Positions 16,595 to 25,006 are shown, numbered from the stretch's first letter. The stretch is 64,000 nt of DNA from Micromonospora sp045209745 (GCF_045209745.1 NZ_CP109273.1:6758001-6822000), one strand, 5' to 3'. Notes: generated by a model not told the origin, from the sequence alone. Program-made: numbers and translations.

Positions 16595-16632
16595 TTGACG
16601 GCGGCACAGTTACTCAGTAATAGTTGAGTCAA
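16595..16632 (+). promoter_or_regulatory. Leaderless promoter with operator for the ArsR-ArsC fusion
   Basis: TTGACG (16595-16600), 17-nt spacer, TAATAG (16618-16623), then the ATG at 16632 only 8 bp after the -10 hexamer. A start site 6-8 nt downstream would put the ATG at or next to the mRNA 5' end, and no Shine-Dalgarno is present. An inverted repeat ACTCA-N8-TGAGT (16612-16629) covers the -10 element and is a natural repressor site. Confidence 0.6.
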
Positions 16633-17333
16633 TGACTACTGAGCTTGCTTCCCTTCGGGCGCGCGCCCGGATCCACGCCGCGCTCGGCGACCCGGCGCGC
16701 CTGGCGGTCGTCGACGCGCTCACCCTGGGCGACGCCTCCCCCGGCGAGATCGCCCACGACCTCGGGATGCCGACGAACCTGGTCGCCCACCACGTCAAGG
16801 TCCTCAGCGAAGCCGGTCTCGTCGTCCGCGGCCGGTCCGAGGGAGACCGCCGCCGCACGTACCTGCGCCTGCGACCCGAGGCCCTGGCCACGCTGACGCC
16901 GGCACCGCTGACCGAGGTGGGTCGGGTGGTTTTCGTCTGCACCCACAACTCCGCCCGCTCGCAGCTCGCCGCCGCACTCTGGTCCGACCGCACCCACACC
17001 TCGGCCGCGTCCGCCGGAACGCAGCCCGCAGAGCGGGTTCATCCGCGCGCCGTCGCCGTGGCTCGTCGCCACGGGCTACCGCTGGACGCGACCGGCACCG
17101 CGCACGTCACGGACATCGTGCGCGACGACGACCTGCTCATCGCCGTCTGCGACAACGCCCACGAGGAGCTCACCGGCCCGGTCCGGCCCCGGCTGCACTG
17201 GTCGGTGCCCGACCCGGTCCGCGTCGACACCGACGCCGCGTTCGAGGCCGCGTTCGCCGACCTCGCCTCCCGCATCGACCGCGTCGCCCCCGTCATCACC
17301 CCCGCCATGAGTCCGGGAGACCGCCATGACTGA
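16632..17333 (+). CDS. ArsR-ArsC fusion (repressor plus LMW-phosphatase-type arsenate reductase)
   Basis: A 233-residue two-domain protein. Residues 1-90 form an ArsR winged helix (IHAALGDPARLAVVDALTLG; TNLVAHHVKVLSEAGLV). Residues 98-225 form a low-molecular-weight-phosphatase ArsC domain with the P-loop VCTHNSARSQ (CX5R) and SAGTQPAERVHP. Fusions of ArsR to ArsC are known in actinobacteria and some acidophiles. The mid-domain has CDNAHEE and the late acid-base region WSVPDPV, as in the thiol-transferase-coupled group. Transcribed from a probable leaderless promoter, it overlaps the following truncated arsC by 8 bp. Confidence 0.85.
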   Translation: MTTELASLRARARIHAALGDPARLAVVDALTLGDASPGEIAHDLGMPTNLVAHHVKVLSEAGLVVRGRSEGDRRRTYLRLRPEALATLTPAPLTEVGRVVFVCTHNSARSQLAAALWSDRTHTSAASAGTQPAERVHPRAVAVARRHGLPLDATGTAHVTDIVRDDDLLIAVCDNAHEELTGPVRPRLHWSVPDPVRVDTDAAFEAAFADLASRIDRVAPVITPAMSPGDRHD

Positions 17334-17709
17334 CACCAGCGCGTACCTGCGCGAAGACCTCTCTATCGACCAGCAACTCGCTTTGCGCACCGCCGCCGCC
17401 CGCCTCGCCGCCGAGTTCGACGGCATCTACGGCACCCAGACGGTGGAGCCCGCGATGGCCGAGCGCGGCATCGACATCTCCGACGAGTTCCCCAAGCCCT
17501 GGACCGACGAGGTCGTCCGCGCCGCCGACGTGTTGGTCACCATGGGCTGCGGCGACGCCTGCCCCGTCTTCCCCGGCACCCGCTACGAGAACTGGGACCT
17601 CGACGACCCCGCCGGCCTCGACGTGGCCGACGTCCGGCCGATCCGCGACGAGATAGAACGCCGCGTTCGCCGCCTCCTCCACGACCTGAACGTCGCCGCG
17701 AGCCGGTAA
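17326..17709 (+). pseudogene. ArsC derivative with the catalytic P-loop deleted
   Basis: A 127-residue ORF with a good ribosome-binding site (GGGAGACC). Its first 37 residues (REDLSIDQQLALRTAAARLA...GTQTVE) match the N-terminal helical domain of actinobacterial ArsC proteins. From residue 45 it matches the C-terminal half of ArsC (TMGCGDACPVFPG, ENWDLDDPAG, PIRDEIERR). The VCVHNAGR P-loop and first half of the reductase domain are missing, apparently by an in-frame deletion of about 45 codons. Without the CX5R cysteine it cannot reduce arsenate in the usual way. The open frame is kept, so it could be expressed, for example as a partner of the intact ArsC. Confidence 0.7.
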
Positions 17710-17768
17710 TCACCGCACCCCGGCCCACACCCGGTTCCGGGACGTCACTGCAAAGAGGAAACAAACTG

Positions 17769-18515
17769 ATGACCATCGCACTCCGGCGGCGCCTGCTGGC
17801 CGAGTTCACCGGCACCGCTCTGCTGGTCACCGCCGTGGTCGGCTCCGGCATCATGGCCACCACCCTCTCCCCCGACGACGTCGGCCTCCAACTGCTGGAG
17901 AACTCGGTCGCCACCGCGTTCGCCCTGGGTGCCCTGATCCTGATCTTCGGACCGGTCTCCGGGGCGCACCTCAACCCGGTCGTCTCCATGGCGGACTGGT
18001 TCCTCGGCCGCCGCGCCGGCACCGGCCTCACCGGCCGCGACCTCGCCGGCTACACCACCGCCCAGATCCTCGGGGCGATCGGCGGATCGATCCTCGCCAA
18101 CCTCATGTTCGACCTGGCCGCCGTCGACTTCTCCGGCAAGGACCGCGCGGCGGGCCACCTGTGGCTCGGCGAAATCGTCGCCACCACCGGACTGATCCTG
18201 CTGATCTTCGCCCTCGCCCGCTCCGGTCGCGCTCCGGTCGCGCCCGCGGCCGTTGGGGCCTACATCGGCGCGGCGTACTGGTTCACCTCGTCCACCTCGT
18301 TCGCCAACCCGGCCGTGACGATCGGTCGGGCTTTCACCGACACCTTTGCCGGCATCGCCCCCGGCTCGGTTCCCGGCTTCGTCATCGCCCAGCTCGTCGG
18401 CCTCGCCCTCGGTATCTGTCTCCTGGCCGCCCTCTACCCCGACGCTGGGAAGGCCGCCGACCAGGTTGTCGTCCCGAGTGGCGAGCGCGACCCGGCGCTC
18501 GACCATCGCGGATGA
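17769..18515 (+). CDS. Aquaporin/glycerol-facilitator family channel (arsenite efflux type)
   Basis: A 248-residue MIP-family channel with six membrane segments and two half-helix motifs: SGAHLNPVVS near residue 65 (NPV instead of NPA) and SFANPAVTIG near 180. MIP channels in ars operons (AqpS type) let arsenite or methylarsenite leave the cell after reduction by ArsC. GAGGAAACAAACTG precedes the ATG. It is placed between two arsC frames in the same direction. Confidence 0.85.
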   Translation: MTIALRRRLLAEFTGTALLVTAVVGSGIMATTLSPDDVGLQLLENSVATAFALGALILIFGPVSGAHLNPVVSMADWFLGRRAGTGLTGRDLAGYTTAQILGAIGGSILANLMFDLAAVDFSGKDRAAGHLWLGEIVATTGLILLIFALARSGRAPVAPAAVGAYIGAAYWFTSSTSFANPAVTIGRAFTDTFAGIAPGSVPGFVIAQLVGLALGICLLAALYPDAGKAADQVVVPSGERDPALDHRG

Positions 18516-18686
18516 GCAACAGGCCGCTAAACGACACGTCAGCGGGACCCGGTCAATCCACCGCGTGCCGCCGGCCGCTACCGGCTGCTCGACCGCAACA
18601 GCGACCCCGCCCGCACCCTGCCTGCGATCCCTGACCAAACGCCGCTCACCCGGCCCTGCAACCCGTACTGCAAAGGAAGACTCCTG

Positions 18687-19094
18687 ATGACCGACAAGCC
18701 CAGCGTCCTGTTCGTCTGTGTACACAACGCCGGCCGCTCCCAGATGGCCGCCGGCTGGCTGCGCCACCTCGCCGACGACACCGTCGAGGTGCGCTCCGCC
18801 GGGTCCGCCCCCGCCGAGACAATCAACCCCGCCGCGGTGCAGGCCATGCGGGAGGTCGGCATCGACATCACCGACCAGGCGCCGAAGCTCCTCGAGTACG
18901 CCACCGCCGAATCGTCGGACGTCATCGTGACCATGGGCTGCGGCGACGCCTGCCCCGTCTTCCCCGGAAAGCGCTACGAGGACTGGAAGCTTGACGACCC
19001 CGCCGGCAAGGGCGTCGAGTCCGTCCGCCCCATCCGCGACGAAATCCGCAGCCGGGTGGCGAAGCTCCTCGCCGAGCTGCGCGTCACCGGCTGA
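18687..19094 (+). CDS. arsC: Arsenate reductase ArsC (LMW-phosphatase family)
   Basis: A complete 135-residue reductase: P-loop FVCVHNAGRSQMAAGW (Cys11-X5-Arg), RSAGSAPAETINP, and TMGCGDACPVFPGKRYEDW with the two further cysteines used in the relay, then LDDPAGKG. It reduces arsenate to arsenite with thioredoxin or mycothiol/mycoredoxin as electron donor. AAGGAAGA precedes the ATG. Its C-terminal half is near-identical in motif to the truncated copy at 17326, indicating paralogy. It closes the plus-strand ars operon. Confidence 0.92.
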   Translation: MTDKPSVLFVCVHNAGRSQMAAGWLRHLADDTVEVRSAGSAPAETINPAAVQAMREVGIDITDQAPKLLEYATAESSDVIVTMGCGDACPVFPGKRYEDWKLDDPAGKGVESVRPIRDEIRSRVAKLLAELRVTG

Positions 19095-19229
19095 TGCACC
19101 TACCATCGCTGCCCATCCGCCAGTCACCGATCGGCGGACGGCTGAGTGCTACCCCTTTCGAGGCGGGGGCACGATGGGCGAGTAAATGTTGAGCTGCTGG
19201 TGGTCGAGGACTGCCCAAATCAAGGACCG

Positions 19230-19987
19230 GCCATTGTCGTCGCACGCCGAACCTTTCGGCAATGATTCGCTCTTCGCCGTGATGCACCGGGTGCTGCACG
19301 ATCCGCCCGAGCTGCCTGCGTTGCCTCCCGTCCTGGACGAGCTGATCCGGGAGTGCCTGGCCAAGGATCCGGCGGACCGGCCGGGTGCCGAGCGCGTGCT
19401 GGTGCGGCTGCTCCGGCAGGACGGCAGGGTCACCGATCCGCTACGTCGGGAGAACCTGCTCGAGGTCGGCAACGAGACTGCGGGCGCGCCGACGCCGAAC
19501 CACCCGCTGCCCCAGGTCACGCCGACGGCACCGCAGCCGCGCCCGACGCAGCCGCAGATACCGACCCGGCCGACGGTGCCCACCCAGGCCCGGCCGACCC
19601 AGCCGGCACACGTGCCGGTGACGACGCAGCCGGCACACCTGTCGGTGACGGAGCCCGGCGTCGGTGCTGGAGGTGGCGGCGCGTTGCGGCGGCTGCGTAG
19701 TGAGGCTCTTGACGCCTGGGGCATCTCGACCGCGCTCTTCCACGCTCACCACGCTGCTGGCGGCGGCAGTCACCGGCGTCGTCCGCCGCGCGCTGCCCGC
19801 CGTGGTGCTGCTGCTCGGTCTGTACTTCATCGCGGGCCCGCTGTTGCGCGCCCGGTTCGCCACCAGCGCCGCCTACCTCCCGGACACCGCGGCCCTCGAC
19901 CCGCCCCGCGGCGCCTCCGCCACGATCATTTGGACGCTTTCCGCCCTGACGCTCGCCGCTCTCCTTTTCCACCGCCGCGACGCGTGA
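19230..19987 (+). pseudogene. 3' remnant of a Ser/Thr protein kinase with membrane tail
   Basis: The frame through 19250-19420 reads EPFGNDSLFAVMHRVLHDPP, then LPPVLDELIRECLAKDPADR and PGAERVLVRLL: the end of the C-lobe of a Hanks-type kinase. The N-lobe, HRD and DFG motifs are absent; sequence before 19230 is unrelated. A Pro/Gln/Thr-rich linker follows. The membrane-spanning continuation (LPAVVLLLGLYFIAGPLL, then ATIIWTLSALTLAALLFH) is in another frame ending at 19987, so there is also a frameshift near 19680. Non-functional. Confidence 0.7.
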
Positions 19988-20232
19988 CTCCAGATCGTTT
20001 CGCGTCCCGATCTCATCTCGTGCCGTCGCGGTGAGGCTGAACGGCACCGCGGCGCTCAGCCACAGCTGGGTCAGGGCGTACCGGGCTCCGCCCGGAGCGG
20101 TGCCGGATTCGACGGATTCCGACAATCCCGGACCGCTGGCAGGGCGGGCGCCGCCGGGCTCGGTGGCGTTCCCGGCGGACCGGCCACCACCGGCCGGCGC
20201 ACTGTCGCGGAGATCGGCTGAGAAGTAGACGC

Positions 20233-20261
20233 CTCCGCCCCGGGGAGAACCCGGGACGGAG
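20233..20261 (-). terminator. Hairpin terminator after the SLC13 transporter
   Basis: ctccgccccggg and cccgggacggag form a 12-bp stem with one G.T/mismatch and a short loop, 21 bp beyond the stop codon of the minus-strand transporter. GC-rich without a U tract, as is usual in actinobacteria. Confidence 0.6.
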
Positions 20262-20281
20262 CCCTGTGACCCGCCGCGCCG

Positions 20282-21568
20282 TTACATGAAGTAGCGGAGC
20301 CAGACGTACAACCAGGCGATCAGCGTGCTCAGGATCGTGACCACCATGCCGTACTTGGTGAACTGCCAGAACGAGATCCGGTGCCCGTTCCGCGCCGCGA
20401 TGCCGATGGCCACCACGTTGGCACTGGCCGCCACCGCGGTGCCGTTGCCGCCAAAGTCCGCGCCGAGGGCGAAGGCCCACCAGAGCGCCTGACCGGTCTG
20501 CGGGTCTGGTGCTTCGGCGACCAGCCCCTCCACCACCGGCGCCATCGTGGCGACGTACGGGATGTTGTCGAAGAAGGCACCGAGCACCGCGGAGCCGAGG
20601 AGCAGGGACGTTGCCGCAGCGAAGAAGTTGTCACCCACCACGTTGATCGCCCACTCGCCGATCGTGCCGATGACACCGGTATGCACCAGCCCCGCGACCA
20701 TCACGAACAGGCCCATGAAGAAGACCAGCGTCGGCCACTCCACCTCCTCCAGCACCTCGGAGATGTCCAGCTTCGAGACCAGCACCATCACCCCGGCGCC
20801 GATCAGGGCGACCACCGACGGGTCGATGTGCAGCACGGAGTGCAGCCCGAAGCCGAGCACGACGAAGCCGAGGACGATCAGGCAGCGCACCAGCAGGCGC
20901 ACATCGGTGATGGCCCGCCGCTCCTGCAGCGCCATCACCGACGCGACGCGTTCGGGGTTGTAGCGGAAGGACTTGCGGAACAGCACCCGGGTGAACAGTA
21001 CGAACACAGCGAAGATCACGACGACGATCGGCGCCATGTGTACGAGGAAGTCGCCGAACGTCAGCCCGGCCCGGCTGCCGATGATGATGTTGGGCGGGTC
21101 GCCGATCAGTGTCGCGGCACCGCCGATGTTGGAGGCCAGCACCTCGGCGATGAGGTACGGCTGCGCCGGGATGTTCAGCCGGTTGCAGACCACCACGGTG
21201 ACCGGGGCGACCAGCATGATCGTGGTGACGTTGTCGAGGAACGGTGAGGCGACGGCCGTGATCAGCATCAGCAGCACCATCAGCCGGTACGGTTTGCCAC
21301 GGGACTTCTTCGCGGCCCAGATCGCGAGGTAGTCGAAGATCCCGGTCTGCTTGATGACCCCGACAATGATCATCATCCCGAGCAGCAGGAAGATGACGCG
21401 CCAGTCGATGCCCTCGTGCTCGGAGAAGAAGACCTCGGCACCCGGGATCAACCCGAAGACGGCCATCGCCGCGGCGGCGATCAGCACAACCTTGACCTTG
21501 TCCACCTTCTCGGTGGCGATGAAGAAGAACGCCACCACGAAGATGACGAGCGCGATGACGGCGCTCAT
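20282..21568 (-). CDS. SLC13/ArsB-NhaD (IT superfamily) ion transporter
   Basis: A 428-residue polytopic protein with about eleven membrane helices. The two inverted hairpin motifs of the ion-transporter superfamily are visible: SPFLDNVTTIMLVAP near residue 108 and GAFFDNIPYVATMAP near 335, plus NIGGAATLIGDPPNIIIGS near 150. Such proteins carry organic anions, Na+/H+ or arsenite. Despite lying 1.2 kb from arsC, its co-directional partners are a KhtT-like protein and a CBS protein, so ion homeostasis fits at least as well as arsenite export. ATG 21568 overlaps the stop of a 42-residue ORF. Confidence 0.82.
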   Translation of the reverse strand: MSAVIALVIFVVAFFFIATEKVDKVKVVLIAAAAMAVFGLIPGAEVFFSEHEGIDWRVIFLLLGMMIIVGVIKQTGIFDYLAIWAAKKSRGKPYRLMVLLMLITAVASPFLDNVTTIMLVAPVTVVVCNRLNIPAQPYLIAEVLASNIGGAATLIGDPPNIIIGSRAGLTFGDFLVHMAPIVVVIFAVFVLFTRVLFRKSFRYNPERVASVMALQERRAITDVRLLVRCLIVLGFVVLGFGLHSVLHIDPSVVALIGAGVMVLVSKLDISEVLEEVEWPTLVFFMGLFVMVAGLVHTGVIGTIGEWAINVVGDNFFAAATSLLLGSAVLGAFFDNIPYVATMAPVVEGLVAEAPDPQTGQALWWAFALGADFGGNGTAVAASANVVAIGIAARNGHRISFWQFTKYGMVVTILSTLIAWLYVWLRYFM

Positions 21569-21693
21569 CGGGCGGACCCCGGCGGTCCGGAACCGACGCC
21601 GGCCACGGCCCGTTCGGCGATGTCTCTACAGAACGGGATGACGTCCGCGTTGGGCGATCGCCGGGCAGGCGTCACCGCAGGACTGTGGAACAT
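21565..21693 (-). CDS. 42-residue leader-type ORF coupled to the transporter
   Basis: ATG 21693 sits behind a strong GGAGGT ribosome-binding site, while the transporter's own ATG has none as good. The peptide (FHSPAVTPARRSPNADVIPF, CRDIAERAVAGVGSG) ends in TGA that overlaps the transporter ATG (ATGA). Small, basic/polar, no known domain. It may simply feed ribosomes to the transporter or be a regulatory leader. Confidence 0.55.
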   Translation of the reverse strand: MFHSPAVTPARRSPNADVIPFCRDIAERAVAGVGSGPPGSAR

Positions 21694-22060
21694 GAAAGTA
21701 CCTCCGGACAATGGCATTCCGCGGCGCGGTACGCCGGGTGGATACGAGGTCAGCCGCGCGCACGCCGGAACGCGGGGCGCGCGGGTGGCGCAGGCCGGCC
21801 CGGCGGGGCATCGGCCGGTCCAGGACGAGCCCAGACCGGGGCCGGGGGCTTGTCGGCGACGGCCACCGGAGTGGGCCCGCCGGGTGGCGTCAGACCCGCG
21901 ACACGCGACGGACGTGCGACGCGCAGGGCAGCGCGGATTGCAACGCGCAGGGCGACGCGCAGAGCGACACACGTGGCAGCGCGCGGGGCGCCACACAGCG
22001 CACCGGCCACGCGGTCATCGTGGTAGAGGTAGCGGGCACCCGTCGGGCGGGTGCGCCGGA
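21694..22060. repeat. Non-coding gap with GCGACGCGCAGGG-type imperfect repeats
   Basis: Between the leader ORF and the CBS gene I see no credible gene. Bases about 21905-21995 are low-complexity, with three imperfect copies of gcgacgcgcaggg / gcaacgcgcaggg / gcgacgcgcagag and several acac/gcgc runs. The promoter of the leader-transporter unit should lie here. Confidence 0.5.
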
Positions 22061-22519
22061 TCAGGCGTCCGGGTCCGGAACGGCCAGCCGGGCGAGCAGG
22101 CGGCCCAGGGTGATCGCTCCGACGAGTACGCCGCCGTGGTCGACCACCGCCACCAACGGGCTGCGCTGGCGGGCCATCAGGGCCGCCACCTCGAGCAGGG
22201 TCCCGTCCAGGCCCACGATGATCGGCCGAGCGGCGTCGCGGACCAGACAGTCGCCGACGGTGAGTGTGCCCAGTTCCTCCCAGAACAGATCGGCGTGGGC
22301 CTCGTCGATGACCCGGGCGAGCGCCGAATCCTCCTGGTACGTCCCGGGGACCACCAGGCGGAGCACCTGGGTACCGGGCAGCACCGTCCGGGGCCGCCCT
22401 CGGTCGTCGACGACGATCAGTCCAGGCAGCCTGTGGAGCGCCATCAGGCGCACGGCTTTCGCCACGGAATCCCGGACGGTCACCGTCGGAACTGGCACGG
22501 CGATCTCTCGTGCTTGCAT
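22061..22519 (-). CDS. CBS-domain pair protein
   Basis: A 152-residue protein of two CBS motifs: AVRLMALHRLPGLIVVDDRG with TVLPGTQVLRLVV, then LEVAALMARQRSPLVAVVDH with GGVLVGAITLGRLLARL. A pair of CBS motifs forms a Bateman module that binds adenine nucleotides and often gates a transporter or enzyme. It lies upstream of, and in the same direction as, the SLC13 transporter, which it may regulate. ATG 22519 has GGAATGG upstream. Confidence 0.82.
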   Translation of the reverse strand: MQAREIAVPVPTVTVRDSVAKAVRLMALHRLPGLIVVDDRGRPRTVLPGTQVLRLVVPGTYQEDSALARVIDEAHADLFWEELGTLTVGDCLVRDAARPIIVGLDGTLLEVAALMARQRSPLVAVVDHGGVLVGAITLGRLLARLAVPDPDA

Positions 22520-22666
22520 AACACCATTCCTTGGGACATGGCCCAGCTTCGGCCAACGCTCTCGGGCGATCCGGCCACCGGCGGCCCGTGCTCAGGTGTT
22601 CCGCCGACTCGGGTACCAGCGAACCACGGAAACCGTCGGTGAGCTGACCATCCTCGCGCCGCAAGA

Positions 22667-22939
22667 TCACGTGGCGTCGCCGACCAGCTCGGAGAAGCGC
22701 CGTTCGAGGGTGGCCAGCCGGTCGGCGACCGGGCGGCTGTGCAGGATCTCGGCGAGCTGATCGGCCTCGTCGTGTTCCATCACGATGCGTTCGACCGGTA
22801 CGTCCGGGTCGTCGGGGCCGTAGATCAACAGCACCCGCTGATCGAGGTTGTCCACGAGCGTGCCGAATCGCTGCCCGCCCCTGGTCCGGAAGTGGTGCAC
22901 CACGCCGATCCCGGGGATCGTGGTATGGGTAACCTGCAC
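22667..22939 (-). CDS. KhtT-like N-terminal-domain protein (K+/H+ antiporter regulator type)
   Basis: A 90-residue protein: THTTIPGIGVVHHFRTRGG then GTLVDNLDQRVLLIYGPDD matches the N-terminal domain of KhtT, the regulatory subunit of CPA2 K+/H+ antiporters. The RCK_C (TrkA_C) domain that normally follows is absent; instead the protein ends in a helix (HSRPVADRLATLERRFSELV). The GTG at 22939 has GGAGGCACA just upstream. It may regulate a transporter encoded nearby or elsewhere. Confidence 0.65.
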   Translation of the reverse strand: MQVTHTTIPGIGVVHHFRTRGGQRFGTLVDNLDQRVLLIYGPDDPDVPVERIVMEHDEADQLAEILHSRPVADRLATLERRFSELVGDAT

Positions 22940-23192
22940 TGTGCCTCCGCTCGGGTAGGGCGCCGTCGGTCGGGGAAGTACGGTGGCTGGACGGGGGCTG
23001 GCTACCCGGCCTAATCCGATCGACTTCCCGATTTCAAGCATCCGGGCACGGCAGGCCCGCCACCATTGGGTCCAGCACCCATCTCCACCCGGGTGGAACA
23101 TGTAGGAACCGCTGGTGCGGGGCAGATGTTCGTGACCTGATGAGTGGCGCGCCGGATGGACAAAACCGCCGTGTCACGCCGACGCTGGCGAC

Positions 23193-24212
23193 ATGACCAA
23201 TACCGCCGTCCGGCGAGGCCGCCCGTCGCGACGCCACCTTCCGCGCGGCCGACCGCCGACGCAGGCCCTGTTCCGCCGGCTGTTCGCGCTCAACGGCCTG
23301 GTCTTTACCGTCGGAACGCTCGTCCTCGCGCTCTCCCCCGCCACGGTCTCCTCGCCGGTGCTGCTCACCGAGGTACCCGTGCTGATCATCGGGCTTGCGC
23401 TCATCCTCGCCGTGAACGCGCTGCTGCTGCGGACCAGCCTGGCGCCGCTCGGCGCGCTCACCACGCTGATGCAGCGGGTGGACCTGCTGCAACGCGGTGA
23501 CCGGCTGGTCGACAGCGGCAACGGCGACCTCACCAACCTGATCGAAACCTTCAACGCGATGCTCGACCGGCTGGAGGCCGAACGCAGCGCGAGCAGCGCC
23601 CACGCGCTCGCCGTCCAGGAGGGTGAGCGGCAGCGGATCGCGCGGGAACTGCACGACGAGATTGGGCAGAGCCTGACGGTCGTGCTGCTCGGCCTGAAGC
23701 GGGCGGTGGACCGAGCCCCGGAGGAACTGCGCGAGGAGCTGCACGCCGTACAGGAGACCGTCCGGTCCAGCCTCGACGAGGTGGGGCAGGTCGCCCGCCG
23801 TCTACGCCCCGACGTCCTGGAGGACCTCGGGCTGCACAGCGCTCTGAATGCCCTCGCCACGGAGTTTTCCCAAGTCAGCGGCGTGCCGGTGACGAGGAAG
23901 TCGGATCCGGACGTACCGGCCCTGAGCGCCGAGACGGAACTGGTGATCTTCCGGATCGTTCAGGAGAGTCTGACGAACGTCGCGCGTCACGCGCACGCCA
24001 CGAAGGTGGAACTGTCGCTGCGGGCCGAGGACGACACCATGGTGCTGAGGGTCGCGGACAACGGGGCCGGTGACGTACGCCACGAGGGCGCCGGGATCCG
24101 CGGCATGCGGGAACGGGCGCTGCTCATCGGCGCGCGTCTCACCATCTCCGCGCTTCCCCGTGGCGGCACTGAGGTACGCCTGATCGTGCCTATGATGGCC
24201 GAGGGGAGTTAG
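23193..24212 (+). CDS. NarL-family sensor histidine kinase
   Basis: A 339-residue membrane kinase. Two hydrophobic segments (LNGLVFTVGTLVLALSP; VPVLIIGLALILAVNALLL) enclose a very short external loop, so the signal is probably membrane-derived or cytoplasmic. A HAMP-like stretch (SLAPLGALTTLMQRVDLLQR) follows, then HisKA_3 with the phospho-accepting His in RIARELHDEIGQSLTVVLLG near residue 150 and an HATPase domain (IFRIVQESLTNVARHA; DNGAG; GIRGMRER). It is paired with the response regulator 2 bp downstream and divergent from the KhtT-like gene. Confidence 0.9.
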   Translation: MTNTAVRRGRPSRRHLPRGRPPTQALFRRLFALNGLVFTVGTLVLALSPATVSSPVLLTEVPVLIIGLALILAVNALLLRTSLAPLGALTTLMQRVDLLQRGDRLVDSGNGDLTNLIETFNAMLDRLEAERSASSAHALAVQEGERQRIARELHDEIGQSLTVVLLGLKRAVDRAPEELREELHAVQETVRSSLDEVGQVARRLRPDVLEDLGLHSALNALATEFSQVSGVPVTRKSDPDVPALSAETELVIFRIVQESLTNVARHAHATKVELSLRAEDDTMVLRVADNGAGDVRHEGAGIRGMRERALLIGARLTISALPRGGTEVRLIVPMMAEGS

Positions 24213-24214
24213 CG

Positions 24215-24871
24215 GTGACCGTTTCCACAACGAGGATTCTGCTGGCAGATGATCATGCGCTGGTCCGTCGAGGGCTACGCCTGATCCTCGACGCCGAACC
24301 GGACCTGGCGGTGGTCGCCGAGGCGGCCGACGGCGCCGAGGCGGTGGAGGCCGCCAACGAGTCGGAGGTCGACCTGGCCATCCTCGACATCGCAATGCCC
24401 CGGATGACCGGACTCCAGGCGGCCCGCGAGATCTCCCGGCGGGCACCGGGCATCCGCATCCTGATCCTGTCGATGCACGACAACGAGCAGTACTTCTTCG
24501 AGTCGCTCCGGGCCGGCGCCTCCGGCTACGTGCTCAAGTCGGTCGCCGACCGGGACCTGCTGGAGGCCTGCCGGGCTGCGATGCGCGGCGAGCCCTTCCT
24601 CTACCCCGGCGCGATCACCGCGCTCATCCGGGACTACCTGCACCGCGACCGGCAGGGAGAACGGATCCCGGAGAGCATCCTGACCCCGCGCGAGGAGGAG
24701 ATCGTCAAGCTGATCGCCGAGGGCAACTCCGCGAAGGAGATCGCCGAGGCGTTGTTCATCAGCGTGAAGACGGTCGACCGGCACCGGGCCAACATCCTGC
24801 AGAAGCTCGGCATGCGGGACCGGCTCGACCTCACCCGGTACGCGATCCGGGCCGGCCTGGTCGAACCGTGA
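24215..24871 (+). CDS. NarL/LuxR-type response regulator
   Basis: A 218-residue regulator. The receiver domain has ILLADDH, phospho-Asp in LAILDIAMPRMTG (about D58), conserved Ser in ILILSMHD and Lys in GYVLKSV. The LuxR HTH domain is at 150-210 (TPREEEIVKLIAEGNSAKEI; SVKTVDRHRANILQKLGM). GTG 24215 begins 2 bp after the kinase stop, so the pair is co-translated. Targets are not evident; the adjacent ltrA and ion-transport genes are candidates. Confidence 0.92.
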   Translation: MTVSTTRILLADDHALVRRGLRLILDAEPDLAVVAEAADGAEAVEAANESEVDLAILDIAMPRMTGLQAAREISRRAPGIRILILSMHDNEQYFFESLRAGASGYVLKSVADRDLLEACRAAMRGEPFLYPGAITALIRDYLHRDRQGERIPESILTPREEEIVKLIAEGNSAKEIAEALFISVKTVDRHRANILQKLGMRDRLDLTRYAIRAGLVEP

Positions 24872-25006
24872 GCAGGGTATTTTGCGACATTAAGTTCAAT
24901 ACACACCTAAAATCATTCAGGGCTTCTTGCCACCCGACTCAGCCGGTTCCCCTACTGCAGGCCTCTCTCCAGTCGTGAAAACCAGGAGCCAGTAGACGGG
25001 AACCTG

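Noticed and set aside
18512..18634. 40-residue ORF overlapping the aquaporin stop (ATGA)
   Set aside because: The overlap is suggestive, but the peptide is Pro/Arg-rich, resembles nothing and lies in a region without coding bias.
20282..21568. Calling the transporter ArsB of the arsenic operon
   Set aside because: It is on the other strand, separated by a dead kinase gene and its own terminator, and is grouped with KhtT-like and CBS genes; the IT superfamily covers many substrates.
21905..21995. CRISPR-like array
   Set aside because: The repeats are short, imperfect and not separated by unique spacers of constant length; it is low-complexity DNA.
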